DNA from: Pseudomonadota bacterium | Lineage (GTDB): Bacteria > Pseudomonadota > Gammaproteobacteria > Steroidobacterales > Steroidobacteraceae | Reading direction: 5' to 3' | Assembly: GCA_025356815.1 (NCBI GenBank) | Contig: JANXQL010000029.1 | Span: 1 to 64,000, forward strand | DNA: 64,000 nucleotides | Shown here: positions 26,896 through 36,119 of the stretch, piece after piece | Layout: each line of letters opens with the position of its first letter | Position numbering within the stretch: position 1 is the first letter of the stretch | Translations under genes and position numbers: made by a program | Notes under the pieces: generated by a model | Told to the model about the DNA's origin: nothing | The model's database searches: none | Seen by the model: only the letters and a program-made list of their open reading frames with translations

Positions 26896-28449
26896 TTGAG
26901 CGATGAAGCCGCGATTGGCCGACCCCAGCGAGCGATGTCGCGGGAAGCTCGCCGGGCAGCGCGCGAGCAGCGCAACGCCGTCAAGCTGCCGTATATCCGC
27001 CGCAAGCTGCCGACCGTCGAGTTGCTCAGTTCCGAGGCCGTCGAGATCATCGAGGCGAATGCCGAAACGATCCTCGAGGAAGTCGGTATCGAGTTCCGCC
27101 GTGACCCGGAGTCGCTGCGACTATGGCGCGCGGCCGGGGCCGACGTGCGCGGCGAGCGCGTTCGCATCCCTCGCGGCCTCGCCCGCTCGTTGCTTCGAAC
27201 GGCGCCGCGAGAATTCACCCTGCATGCTCGCAATCCGGAGCGATCGGTGCGTTTCGGCGGCGATGCGACGGTCTTCTCGCCGGTCGGTGGCCCGCCGTTC
27301 GTGACGGATCTCGATCGCGGACGACGCTACGGCACGCTCGAGGACCTGCACAACTTCATCAAGCTCGCCCACATGGCGCCGGCCATTCATTTTTCCGGTG
27401 GCAGCACGGTCGAGCCGATGGATATTCCAGCCGGCAAGCGCCACCTCGACATTCAGTACGCATTCTTCCGCTACAGTGACCAAGGATGCGAGGCGACGCC
27501 GGAGACACCGGGGCATGCGGCCGACGCGGTGCGGATGGCGGAGCTGCTGTTCGACCGCGAATTTACTGACCGCAACGCCGTCGTGCTCGGCAACATCAAT
27601 TCCAATTCGCCGTTGACCTTCGACGGTCGCATGCTCGGGGCGCTGCGAGTGTTCGCGGCGGCCAACCAGGGCACGATCGTCGTGCCGGCGGTACTCGCCG
27701 GCGCGATGGGTCCGGTGACTACCGCGGGCTGCATGTCGGAGATCCTTGCCGAGACGCTCGCCGGCATGGCGCTCACGCAGCTGGTGCGCCCGGGTGCGCC
27801 GGTCATCATGGGCTCGTTCGTCGGAGCCATCTCGATGCGCACCGGTGCGCCAACGTTTGGCACGCCGGAGGCCACCCAGATGATCTTCGCTACCGCCCAG
27901 CTCGCGCGCCGGCTCGGTGTGCCCTGCCGCAGTGGCGGATCGCTCTGCTCATCGAAGGTCTCCGATGCGCAGGCCGGCTACGAGAGCGCGAATACGCTGC
28001 TGCCTACATTGCTTGCCGGGGTCAACCTGGTGACCCACGCGGCTGGCTGGCTCGAGGGAGGACTCGTGAGCGGATATGAGAAGTTCGTGATGGACGCCGA
28101 CCAGCTCGCGATGATGCAGGCGCTGGCATCGGGCATGGACATTAGCGAGCGCGGCCAGGCACTCGATGCCATCCGGGAAGTCGGGCCAGGCGGGCACTTC
28201 CTCGGCTGCGCGCACACTCAGGCAAACTTTGAGACTGCCTTCTACCAGTCGAACATCGCCGACTATTCTTCGTACGAGCAATGGTCAAGCGAGGGCAGCC
28301 TGACCGCCGAGCAGCGAGCGAACAGCGTCTGGAAGAAGATGCTTGCGGAATACGAGGATCCCGGACTGGACCCGTCGCGGGACGAGGCGCTGCTGCACTA
28401 CGTGTCGGAACGACGCGCGGCGCTGACCGACGCGGTCGAAGAGGAATAG
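26896..28449 (+). CDS. MttB-superfamily (trimethylamine/betaine) methyltransferase, non-pyrrolysine
   Basis: 517 residues from TTG 26896 (GGGAG seven bases upstream); ATG 26935 is an alternative and the frame stays open back to 26833. Family blocks: ETILEEVGIEFRRDPESL, FSPVGGPPFVTD, FGTPEATQMIFATAQLARRLGVPCR, DAQAGYESANTLLPTLLAGVN, HAAGWLEGGLVSGYEKFVMDADQL and EVGPGGHFLGCAHT. Archaeal MttB carries pyrrolysine encoded by UAG; here there is no in-frame TAG, so it belongs to the wider family that includes glycine betaine methyltransferase MtgB. No corrinoid protein or its activator lies in the window. It is followed 6 bases later by a DMGDH-like gene. Substrate likely a quaternary amine; methyl acceptor unknown. 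Confidence 0.85.
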   Translation: MSDEAAIGRPQRAMSREARRAAREQRNAVKLPYIRRKLPTVELLSSEAVEIIEANAETILEEVGIEFRRDPESLRLWRAAGADVRGERVRIPRGLARSLLRTAPREFTLHARNPERSVRFGGDATVFSPVGGPPFVTDLDRGRRYGTLEDLHNFIKLAHMAPAIHFSGGSTVEPMDIPAGKRHLDIQYAFFRYSDQGCEATPETPGHAADAVRMAELLFDREFTDRNAVVLGNINSNSPLTFDGRMLGALRVFAAANQGTIVVPAVLAGAMGPVTTAGCMSEILAETLAGMALTQLVRPGAPVIMGSFVGAISMRTGAPTFGTPEATQMIFATAQLARRLGVPCRSGGSLCSSKVSDAQAGYESANTLLPTLLAGVNLVTHAAGWLEGGLVSGYEKFVMDADQLAMMQALASGMDISERGQALDAIREVGPGGHFLGCAHTQANFETAFYQSNIADYSSYEQWSSEGSLTAEQRANSVWKKMLAEYEDPGLDPSRDEALLHYVSERRAALTDAVEEE

Positions 28450-28455
28450 CGAACC

Positions 28456-30873
28456 ATGAAGAGTCATTACCGGGTCGTGGTCATCGGCGGCGGCATCGTC
28501 GGAACGAGCGTGCTCTACCACCTGGCGAAGCAGGGCTGGACCGAGATCGCGCTGATCGAACGGGCCGAGCTCACCGCGGGCTCGACCTGGCACGCGGCCG
28601 CCGGTTTCCACTCGATCAACGACGACCCGAACATCGCGGCCCTGCAGGCCTATACGATCCGCCTCTACAAGGAGATCGAGGCCGACAGCGGCCAGAGCGT
28701 CGGCATGCACATGCCCGGCGGCTACAGTATCGCCACCACGCCGGCGCGCTGGGAATGGCTGCAGGGCGAGTGTTCGGTGTACCAAACGCTGGGGATTGAC
28801 GCGCGGCTCGCGACGCCGGAGGAGATTGTCGCAGACTGCCCGATTGTCGATCCGGCTGGTCTGCTTGGCGGCATGTTCGACCCGCACGAGGGCGCCGTCG
28901 ATCCGCACGGCACTACGCACGCATTCGCCATCGCGGCCAGAAAGCGCGGCGCCGATGTGATCCTGCGCAACCGGGTTCTGGCGCTGACGCAGTTGCCAAA
29001 TGGCCATTGGCGGCTGGACACCGAGCTAGGTCCGGTCGTTGCGGAACACGTGGTCAACGCCGGCGGCCTGTGGGCGCGTCGGGTTGGCCACATGGCCGGC
29101 ATCAACCTGCCATTGACGCCGATGCAGCACCACTACCTGATCACCGAAGACCTGCCGGAGCTAATCACTCGTCCGGACGAGATGCCCTGCGTCACCGACC
29201 TGGAGGGATTCACGTACCTTCAGCAAGAGCGCAAGGGTGTGCTACTCGGTGTCTACGAACGGGACCCGCGCCACTGGAAGACCGAGGGTGCCGACTGGGA
29301 CTACGGCATGGACCTGATTCCCGAGGACATCGATCGGATCAGCCCGGAGCTGTCCATTGGCTTCAAGCGCTTCCCGTCGCTCGAGCGTGCCGGTATTCGC
29401 CGCTGGGTCAATGGTGCGTTTACCTTCACTCCCGACGGCAACCCGCTGGTCGGCCCGGTGCCAGGACTCACGAACTACTGGGTCGCCTGCGGCTGCATGT
29501 CCGGTTTCTCGCAGGGCGGTGCGATTGGACTGGTGCTTTCGAACTGGATCACCCAGCACGATCCGGGTTCCGACGTCTTCGGGATGGATGTCGCCCGCTA
29601 TGGCGCGTTTGCCGCAAACGACCGTTACCTTCGGGACACGACCGCGCAGTTCTACGCGCGGCGCTTTGTGATCGCCTATCCGAACGAGGAACTCCCGGCC
29701 GGAAGGCCGCTGAAGACGACGCCCAGCTACGACGCGCAAAAGGCGGCCGGTGCCCGCTTCGGGGTCGTCTGGGGCATGGAGAGCTCGCAGTTCTACGCGC
29801 CTGGCGAGCCGGACTTCGTCGACGAACCTACGCTGCACCGCTCGGGCGCCCACCGCTTCATCGCCGCCGAATCGGAGGCGACGCGCAGGAGCGCAGGCCT
29901 CATCGATACCGGCGTCTATGGCCGCTACGAGGTGTCCGGCCCCGGCGCGGAAGGCTGGCTCGATCAACTGCTCGCCAATACGCTACCCCCGGTGGGTCGC
30001 CTGCGCCTGGCGCCTATGCTCAGCCCGAACGGCAAGCTGATGGGGGACCTGACGGTGACCCGCCTTGCGGCCGACCGCTTCTGGCTGGTCGGCTCGTATT
30101 ACCTGCAGGAGTGGCACCTGCGCTGGTTCCATGATCACCTGCCCCCGTCCGGCGTCACGATCGAGAACCTGTCGGAAAGCTGGCTCGGCTTCTCGCTGTC
30201 CGGTCCGCGTTCGCGGGACATCCTCGCGCGGCTGACGCGCGAGGATGTCGGCGACGACGTACTGCCCTTCCTCGGCTGTCGCCAGGTCGACATCGGCATG
30301 ACCACCGCGATCATCGCGCGCCTGTCACTGACCGGGGAACTCGGGTACGAGATCAACGTGCCGGCACCGCAGCAGCGCGCGCTGTGGCACGCGTTGCTCG
30401 AGGCGGGTTTAGACTTCGGGATGCGTCCGGTGGGCATGCGTGCCCAAGACAGCCTACGGCTCGAGAAGGGCTACGGCATTTGGTCCTGCGAGTTCAGCGC
30501 CTCAAACACGCCCGCGCAGTGCGGGCTCGATCGATTCGTCGCATTCGACAAGGGAGACTTCGTCGGCCGCGCCGCGGCGTTGGCCGATCGTGACGCGGGA
30601 CCGTCAGAACGGCTCGTGCTGCTCGCCGTAGATTCGCCGACCGCCGACGTGACCGGCTACGAGCCAATTCATGCCGACGGGCGCCGCATCGGCTACGTAA
30701 CCTCCGGCGCTTACGGCCACCATGTGGGAATGAGCCTCGCACTCGCGTACGTCGAGCGTGGCATCGCCGACCGGCCGGAGCCGCTGACGGTGGATGTCAT
30801 CGGCCAGCCACGCCCGGCGCGGATCCTGCCGGAGCCACCCTATGACCCAACGGGCCGACGCCTGCGGCTGTAG
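28456..30873 (+). CDS. dimethylglycine/sarcosine dehydrogenase-like flavoprotein with folate-binding C-terminal half
   Basis: 805 residues in the DMGDH/sarcosine dehydrogenase layout. N-terminal DAO domain: RVVVIGGGIVGTSVLYHLAKQGW, then AGSTWHAAAGFHS whose His matches the covalent FAD histidine of DMGDH. The C-terminal half is GcvT-like: GPGAEGWLDQLLANTLPPVGR, LSPNGKLMGDLTVTRL, ESWLGFSLSGPRSRDIL, GMRAQDSLRLEKGYGIW, and the barrel end GYVTSGAYGHHVGMSLALAYV. The enzyme removes an N-methyl group and passes the one-carbon unit to tetrahydrofolate. Operon with the MttB homologue; fits betaine, dimethylglycine and sarcosine breakdown. Confidence 0.9.
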   Translation: MKSHYRVVVIGGGIVGTSVLYHLAKQGWTEIALIERAELTAGSTWHAAAGFHSINDDPNIAALQAYTIRLYKEIEADSGQSVGMHMPGGYSIATTPARWEWLQGECSVYQTLGIDARLATPEEIVADCPIVDPAGLLGGMFDPHEGAVDPHGTTHAFAIAARKRGADVILRNRVLALTQLPNGHWRLDTELGPVVAEHVVNAGGLWARRVGHMAGINLPLTPMQHHYLITEDLPELITRPDEMPCVTDLEGFTYLQQERKGVLLGVYERDPRHWKTEGADWDYGMDLIPEDIDRISPELSIGFKRFPSLERAGIRRWVNGAFTFTPDGNPLVGPVPGLTNYWVACGCMSGFSQGGAIGLVLSNWITQHDPGSDVFGMDVARYGAFAANDRYLRDTTAQFYARRFVIAYPNEELPAGRPLKTTPSYDAQKAAGARFGVVWGMESSQFYAPGEPDFVDEPTLHRSGAHRFIAAESEATRRSAGLIDTGVYGRYEVSGPGAEGWLDQLLANTLPPVGRLRLAPMLSPNGKLMGDLTVTRLAADRFWLVGSYYLQEWHLRWFHDHLPPSGVTIENLSESWLGFSLSGPRSRDILARLTREDVGDDVLPFLGCRQVDIGMTTAIIARLSLTGELGYEINVPAPQQRALWHALLEAGLDFGMRPVGMRAQDSLRLEKGYGIWSCEFSASNTPAQCGLDRFVAFDKGDFVGRAAALADRDAGPSERLVLLAVDSPTADVTGYEPIHADGRRIGYVTSGAYGHHVGMSLALAYVERGIADRPEPLTVDVIGQPRPARILPEPPYDPTGRRLRL

Positions 30874-30941
30874 ACACCGCGGGTGATCGGACCCGCGCAA
30901 TGCCATACTCGGCCACTGCGCCGACCGGCGGTGCGAGGGGG

Positions 30942-32234
30942 ATGACGATGCCGCTGCTGCGACAGCCGGTGCGGATCCGCTGGTGGATCTTCGGCTTTCT
31001 GTTCTCGTTCGCCACGCTTTCGTACCTGCAGCGCACAAGCTTCAGCATCGTCGCGACGCCGATGATGCGCGATCTGAATCTCAGCCACACCCAGTTTGGC
31101 CTGCTGACCGGCACGTTCGCGACTGCCTATGCGCTTTCGCAGCTGCCGGGTGCCGCGCTCGGTCAGCGCTTCGGCGCGCGCCTGTCCTACATCGCCGTTG
31201 GTCTGCTCGGACTTACCGCCATGGTGCTCACGCCAGTCGCTCCCGCGATGGCGGGCGGCGCGGTACTGTTCGCGTTGCTGCTGCTCGCCCAGATTCTGCT
31301 CGGAGCCTCGCAGGGGCCGGTGTTCCCGATGTTTGCCGCTGTCGTGCAGTCGTGGTTCCCGGAAAGGCGATGGGCATACGTCAACGGCATGCAGTCGGCC
31401 GGCATGGATCTCGGCGGGTTGATTGCCGCGCCGCTGCTGGTGTTCCTGATGCAGGGCGCCGGTTGGAAGGGTGCGCTGTACTGGCTCGCCGTTCCGGCCA
31501 TTGTGCTGACGATCTGGTGGGGCTGGTACGGGCGGGACACCCCGGAACAGCACCCATCCGTCACGCCGGCGGAGATCGACGAGCTGGGTGACTCTGACCG
31601 CGCGCCCGCACCGCCGCTGACGATGCGCCGGCTGCTGGGGATCACGACCGACCGCGACGTCCTGCTGCTGTCAGTGTCTTATCTGTGCATGAACATCGCG
31701 TTCTACCTGCTGAGCACCTGGTCGTACATCTACCTGGTCGAGGTGCGCCACCTCGAGGGTCTAGACAGCGCCTGGTCCGGCGCCATGCCGTGGCTTGGTG
31801 CCGCGATCGGAGCCGCCATTGGCGGCGAGGTGTCCGACCGGCTCGCGATCAGGATGGGTGCGCGCTGGGGCTACCGGCTGGTACCGCTAGTCACCATGCC
31901 GTTTGCCGGACTGATGCTGCTGGTCGCCACACACGTGTCCACGCCACACGCTGCGGTCGCCGCACTGACGGTCGCGTTCTGCGCGATCGAGTTCAACGAG
32001 GGCGCCTACTGGGCCGCGACGATGCGTGTCGCGCGCGCGGACACGGCCGCTGCGACCGGCGTGCTCAATACCGGTGGCAACGTCGGCGGCATCCTCACCA
32101 ATGTGGGGATGGGTGTTCTGGTCGATGCGGGCGCCTGGAACGCTGCGTTCATCACGGGTACCGTGGTTTCCCTGATCGCGGCCGCGCTGTGGCTGCTGAT
32201 AGATCCCGACCGCCGCCTGCGCGCGTCGGTCTGA
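30942..32234 (+). CDS. MFS transporter
   Basis: About 430 residues, 12 hydrophobic segments. Start chosen at ATG 30942; ATG 30948 has better spacing (7) from GAGGGG, and the frame extends to 30900. N-terminal WWIFGFLFSFATLSYLQRTSFSIVATPMMRDLNLSHTQFGLLTG is typical of ACS-type carriers; PERRWAYVNGMQSAGMDLG and NTGGNVGGILTNVGMG follow. It lies 68 bases beyond the DMGDH-like gene and ahead of the dipeptidase, so it probably imports the operon substrate. Confidence 0.83.
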   Translation: MTMPLLRQPVRIRWWIFGFLFSFATLSYLQRTSFSIVATPMMRDLNLSHTQFGLLTGTFATAYALSQLPGAALGQRFGARLSYIAVGLLGLTAMVLTPVAPAMAGGAVLFALLLLAQILLGASQGPVFPMFAAVVQSWFPERRWAYVNGMQSAGMDLGGLIAAPLLVFLMQGAGWKGALYWLAVPAIVLTIWWGWYGRDTPEQHPSVTPAEIDELGDSDRAPAPPLTMRRLLGITTDRDVLLLSVSYLCMNIAFYLLSTWSYIYLVEVRHLEGLDSAWSGAMPWLGAAIGAAIGGEVSDRLAIRMGARWGYRLVPLVTMPFAGLMLLVATHVSTPHAAVAALTVAFCAIEFNEGAYWAATMRVARADTAAATGVLNTGGNVGGILTNVGMGVLVDAGAWNAAFITGTVVSLIAAALWLLIDPDRRLRASV

Positions 32235-32269
32235 TTTTCTTCTTCCAGATTCAGTACGAGGTCCCGCTC

Positions 32270-33589
32270 ATGCGTATCCCCTCCTTCCCTGCCCTGATCT
32301 CACTTGCCACGGTAGCCCTGCTGGCGGGCGCGCCGGCCTGCATCGCCGCAGGCAGAGATGTCGATTTCCAGGCGCGTGTCGAGCGCGTTCTCGCCTCGAC
32401 ACCGTTGATCGACGGGCACAACGACCTGCCCTGGGAATTTCGCAGCCGCTACAAGAGCGACGTGAACGGGGTCGACCTGCAGGTCAACCAGTCCGGCGTC
32501 GCAGGTCCGGGCGGCACCGCGCCGCTGATGACCGACATTCCACGCCTTCGCGCCGGTCGCGTCGGCGGGCAGTTCTGGTCGGTCTGGATCCCGGTCGACG
32601 TCAAGGGCTTCGAGGCTGTGCAGATGACGCTCGAGGAGATGGACATCGTCAAGCGCCTCACCGCCCGCTACCCGAACGATCTGGAGATGGCCTATACGGC
32701 CGCGGACATCCGCCGCATCCACAAGGCGCATAAGGTCGCCTCGTTGATCGGCATCGAGGGCGGCCACCAGATCAACTCATCGCTTGCCGTGCTGCGCCAG
32801 ATGTACGACGCCGGCGCCCGCTACATGACCCTGACCCACACGGCCAACACGCCCTGGGCAGACGCCGCAACCGACAATCCCAAGCATCACGGCCTCAGTC
32901 CGTTCGGAATCGAGGTCGTCCACGAGATGAACCGCCTTGGCATGCTGGTGGACCTCAGCCATGTCTCGCCGGAGGCAATGAAGACCGCGCTCGCGGCAAC
33001 CGAAGCGCCGGTGATCTACTCGCATTCGTCCGCACGCGCACTTGTGGACCATCCACGCGACGTTCCGGACGACGTGCTCAAGCTCGTCGCCGCCAACGAC
33101 GGTGTCGTCATGGTGAACTTCAATCCCGGTTACGTCTCACAGGCTCGCAACGAGTGGGACGCCGATCGTGCTGCCGAGCAGGCGCGCTACAACAGCCCGC
33201 CATACGGGGGCCTGTACATCGGCCAGCCGGAGCGCGCGAAGGCGGCGCTCGCGGCGTGGGAGGCCAAGCATCCGATCCCGGCCGTCACGCTCGAACAGGT
33301 TGCTGACCACATCGACCATATCCGCAAGGTCGCTGGCGTCGACCACGTCGGCATCGGCTCTGATTTCGACGGCATCGATGAGACGCCGACGGGCCTGTCA
33401 GGCGTCGACCGCTATCCTGCCCTGCTCGCGGAACTGATGCGCCGTGGCTGGACGGACACCGACGTCGCCAAGGTGGCCGGCGAGAACCTGCTGCGCGTCA
33501 TGGCTGCCACCGAGAAGGTCGCGACACGGCTGCGTGCGGCGCGGCCCGCCTCCATCGCGACGCTCGAGGCCGCGCCACCGACTTCCTGA
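32270..33589 (+). CDS. exported membrane dipeptidase (peptidase family M19)
   Basis: 439 residues. Signal peptide at the N terminus (LISLATVALLAGAPACIAA). Zinc-binding renal-dipeptidase motifs in order: LIDGHNDLPWEFR (His, Asp), IGIEGGHQINSS (bridging Glu), LVDLSHVSPEAM (His), VIYSHSSAR (His) and HVGIGSDFDG (catalytic Asp). M19 enzymes cleave dipeptides, often with a D- or dehydro residue at the second position. Follows the MFS gene by 35 bases. In this operon it could release an N-methylated or D-amino acid from a dipeptide. Confidence 0.9.
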   Translation: MRIPSFPALISLATVALLAGAPACIAAGRDVDFQARVERVLASTPLIDGHNDLPWEFRSRYKSDVNGVDLQVNQSGVAGPGGTAPLMTDIPRLRAGRVGGQFWSVWIPVDVKGFEAVQMTLEEMDIVKRLTARYPNDLEMAYTAADIRRIHKAHKVASLIGIEGGHQINSSLAVLRQMYDAGARYMTLTHTANTPWADAATDNPKHHGLSPFGIEVVHEMNRLGMLVDLSHVSPEAMKTALAATEAPVIYSHSSARALVDHPRDVPDDVLKLVAANDGVVMVNFNPGYVSQARNEWDADRAAEQARYNSPPYGGLYIGQPERAKAALAAWEAKHPIPAVTLEQVADHIDHIRKVAGVDHVGIGSDFDGIDETPTGLSGVDRYPALLAELMRRGWTDTDVAKVAGENLLRVMAATEKVATRLRAARPASIATLEAAPPTS

Positions 33590-33662
33590 GCCGACACCGA
33601 CAAGGCATCTGCTACGCTTGGCTCTGCCGGCCGGCACACCGACCTGACCCGGGATCTCCACG

Positions 33663-34604
33663 ATGGGCGATTACACGTTCGCGTTCCAGACCTCCACCAC
33701 CCACGCGGGCTTCCTGAAGGCGCCCTCGCTGGCGGCACGACCGGATTCACCGTACGTGGTCGCCGGCATCCCCTGGGACGGCTCGACGACGAACCGACCC
33801 GGTTCGCGGTTCGGGCCGTACGAGATTCGGCGCGCCAGCCACATGCTGTGTGATGGCACGCATCCGCTGTGGGGGGTAACGCCGCTGGACATCCTCGCCG
33901 ACGCAGGTGACCTGACGCTGCCGAATACGTCGCTCGCCGGCATGCGCGCGGCGCTCGCCCCGCAGGTTGCGGCGATGATTCAGCGCCACCACATGGTCTG
34001 GCTAGGCGGTGACCACTCGATCACCCTGCCGCTGCTGCGCGCGTACCGTGCACACTTCGGGCGGCCGCTGGCGATCGTGCACTTCGATGCCCACTGCGAC
34101 ACCTGGACCGATCATTTCGGAGAGCCGTCGGGCCACGGCACGTGGGTGTACGAGGCCGTCGAGGAAGGCCTGATCGATCCGACCCTCACGGTGCAGATCG
34201 GCATCCGCTCGTCGGCGGCACCCGAGACGGCACGCTACGTGGCCGATCGCGGCGGACTGATCTACACCGCACGCGACCTGCGCGGACTCGAAAATGCCGG
34301 CCAGCTCGCCCCGGTGCTTCAGGCCGTGCGCTCGCGCTTGGCGGCCGCTGGCGAGGTCCCTGTCTACCTGTCCCTGGACATCGACTGCCTTGATCCTGCG
34401 TTCGCGCCCGGCACCGGCACGCCCGAACCGGGTGGGCTCACGACCAGCCAGGTACTGACGCTCCTCGAGGAGTGGGATGACCTGAACTGGGTGGGCATGG
34501 ACCTGTGCGAGGTCGCGCCGCCCTATGACCACGCCGAGCTGACCAGCAACGCCGCCTCGTCGTTTGTCTGGACCTACCTCTGCGCGCGTGCAAGGCATCG
34601 CTGA
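33663..34604 (+). CDS. agmatinase / guanidino-acid hydrolase (arginase family)
   Basis: 313 residues. Binuclear manganese ligands seen as VWLGGDHSITLP, VHFDAHCDTW and LSLDIDCLDPAFAPGTGTPEPGG. The family hydrolyses the guanidino group and yields urea; the usual bacterial members are agmatinase (SpeB), guanidinobutyrase and guanidinopropionase, which cannot be told apart here. 73 bases downstream of the M19 dipeptidase on the same strand and probably the last gene of that operon. A complete urease operon lies 9.5 kb away, able to consume the urea. Confidence 0.88.
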   Translation: MGDYTFAFQTSTTHAGFLKAPSLAARPDSPYVVAGIPWDGSTTNRPGSRFGPYEIRRASHMLCDGTHPLWGVTPLDILADAGDLTLPNTSLAGMRAALAPQVAAMIQRHHMVWLGGDHSITLPLLRAYRAHFGRPLAIVHFDAHCDTWTDHFGEPSGHGTWVYEAVEEGLIDPTLTVQIGIRSSAAPETARYVADRGGLIYTARDLRGLENAGQLAPVLQAVRSRLAAAGEVPVYLSLDIDCLDPAFAPGTGTPEPGGLTTSQVLTLLEEWDDLNWVGMDLCEVAPPYDHAELTSNAASSFVWTYLCARARHR

Positions 34605-34626
34605 ACGAGGCTCGATCAGACCTGCC

Positions 34627-35001
34627 TCACAGGTTCGTGTACACGACCTCGTCGAACGAGTCGACCGGGAAGACATAGAACAGCTTCAGCAGCGTTGTAC
34701 CGTCGTTGCGGATACCGTGCGGGAGGTTGCCGGGGATGGAGATCGTGTCGCCCGGCCTCACCCGTCTTTCCTCGCCACCGAGTGTGACGATGCCGGTACC
34801 CGCCAGAAAGTAGTAGAGCTCGAGCGGCGGATGTCGGTGAAGATTCAGGGCGCCGCCGGGCTCGATCTCGCAGACTCCGCTCGTCAGCAGCGAAGTCGGC
34901 GTGCGATCGGCGCTGGTCAGCGTCCGCCAGCGAACACCGACATCATCGCCGGTTTCGATCGGCGCGGCCTCTTCCGCGACGAGGTACGCCTGCTCTGACA
35001 T
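34627..35001 (-). CDS. single-domain cupin protein
   Basis: 124 residues. Cupin motif 1 LNLHRHPPLELYYFLAGTG (two His and Glu as metal ligands) and motif 2 PGDTISIPGNLPHGIRN (His) frame one beta-barrel. The end LFYVFPVDSFDEVVY is distinctive but I cannot tie it to one named enzyme. It converges on the arginase-family gene with a 22-base gap. Confidence 0.8.
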   Translation of the reverse strand: MSEQAYLVAEEAAPIETGDDVGVRWRTLTSADRTPTSLLTSGVCEIEPGGALNLHRHPPLELYYFLAGTGIVTLGGEERRVRPGDTISIPGNLPHGIRNDGTTLLKLFYVFPVDSFDEVVYTNL

Positions 35002-35016
35002 CGACGGCCTCCGCGG

Positions 35017-35949
35017 CTACTGGCGATCCGGGCGGTGCGGTTCGCTACGCGGCTCGCTGCGTGGCTCATGACCCCGCTCCTGCGGGCGTTCCTGCTGCCG
35101 CGCCGGCTCCCGCGGCGGAGGCGCCGCGCGCTGCTCGCGAGGCGGCGGCGGTTCCTGCATCTGGCGTTGTGGCCGTTCCTGCGCCTGGCGCTCGCGACGC
35201 TGCCCATCCTGACCGCCTTGTCGCGGAGAGTCCTGCCGGTAGGACGGCGCAGACTCGGACTGGCGGCGCTCCTGCGGACGGTCCCCGCGAGGGCTACCCT
35301 GCTCATGGCGCCGGGCCGGGTCACTGCGCTCGTCCTCGCGCGGACGATTCGAACCCGCGCCAGGCGGACGGTCGCTACGCTCCTGTCCCTGCCACTGCTG
35401 GCGCGATGACGGTTCGTGCGGCCGATACGGGTATCGGTCGTTGCGTATCGAACGCTGCTGTTCGATCGCCCGCGGGTAGCGATCGCCGGAGTACTCGCGC
35501 TGATACAGGGGCAGCGGTGCCGGACGGGGCGCGGCATGCCGGTCCCAGCGATCCCACCCATGGCGGCGTTCCTCCCAGCTGCGGCCCCAATGCTCACCCC
35601 AGCGCGGCGAGTCATCGTCGTGCCAGCCGCGGAAGTACGGCGGCGGCCGACGGTAGTAGCGCACCGGGACGCGCAGGATGAACACCGGCACGTACATCGG
35701 TGCGACGAATCGCCACGGGCCGTTGTACCAGTCGCTGGAGTACCAGCCGTCGCGGTCGTAGACCCAGTACAGACCGTCGTAGAAGAAGTAATTACCGTCG
35801 ATGCGCGGGTCGTAGTAGACCGGATAGCCCGGCACAGGCACTAACTCCGGGAATACCCCGAGGTTGAGGCCAATGCTGACGCTGACACTGCCGTGAGCGG
35901 CCATCACGGGCGTCAGCAGCAGTGCGAAGGCAAGGATCAGGTGGCGCAT
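35017..35949 (-). CDS. exported WY-rich protein with long charged, proline/glutamine-rich tail
   Basis: 310 residues. The ATG at 35949 follows GGAGAG and starts a signal peptide (HLILAFALLLTPVMAAHG). Mature N-terminal half (about residues 20-130) is rich in Tyr and Trp: LVPVPGYPVYYDP, FFYDGLYWVYDRDGWYSSDWYNGPW, YVPVFILRVPVRYYRRPPPYF. The second half is low-complexity R/P/Q/E/S sequence with recurring RPQE, PPPRE and RSEP units, probably disordered. I know this composition from many uncharacterised proteobacterial exported proteins but no function. The strong reverse-strand frames here are artefacts of its codon composition. Confidence 0.7.
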   Translation of the reverse strand: MRHLILAFALLLTPVMAAHGSVSVSIGLNLGVFPELVPVPGYPVYYDPRIDGNYFFYDGLYWVYDRDGWYSSDWYNGPWRFVAPMYVPVFILRVPVRYYRRPPPYFRGWHDDDSPRWGEHWGRSWEERRHGWDRWDRHAAPRPAPLPLYQREYSGDRYPRAIEQQRSIRNDRYPYRPHEPSSRQQWQGQERSDRPPGAGSNRPREDERSDPARRHEQGSPRGDRPQERRQSESAPSYRQDSPRQGGQDGQRRERQAQERPQRQMQEPPPPREQRAAPPPREPARQQERPQERGHEPRSEPRSEPHRPDRQ

Positions 35950-36119
35950 GGACGGCTCTCCTGCCGATGGACGGCGTTGATCCCGGGGCATCATCGCGGC
36001 GGGGTGGCACAGTGCCACCGTAGCGCCGCTCGACGCAGACTTCAACGCGGCCTTCGGAAAAGCGCACCTGTCGTCGTCCGGCGACAGATGCGCGCGGCCA
36101 CGCGTGGCGACCATGGCGC

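Noticed and set aside
35035-35844. Long plus-strand frames opposite the WY-rich exported protein
   Set aside because: They arise from the repetitive Arg/Pro/Gln codons of the real gene; the minus-strand frame has signal peptide and ribosome site.
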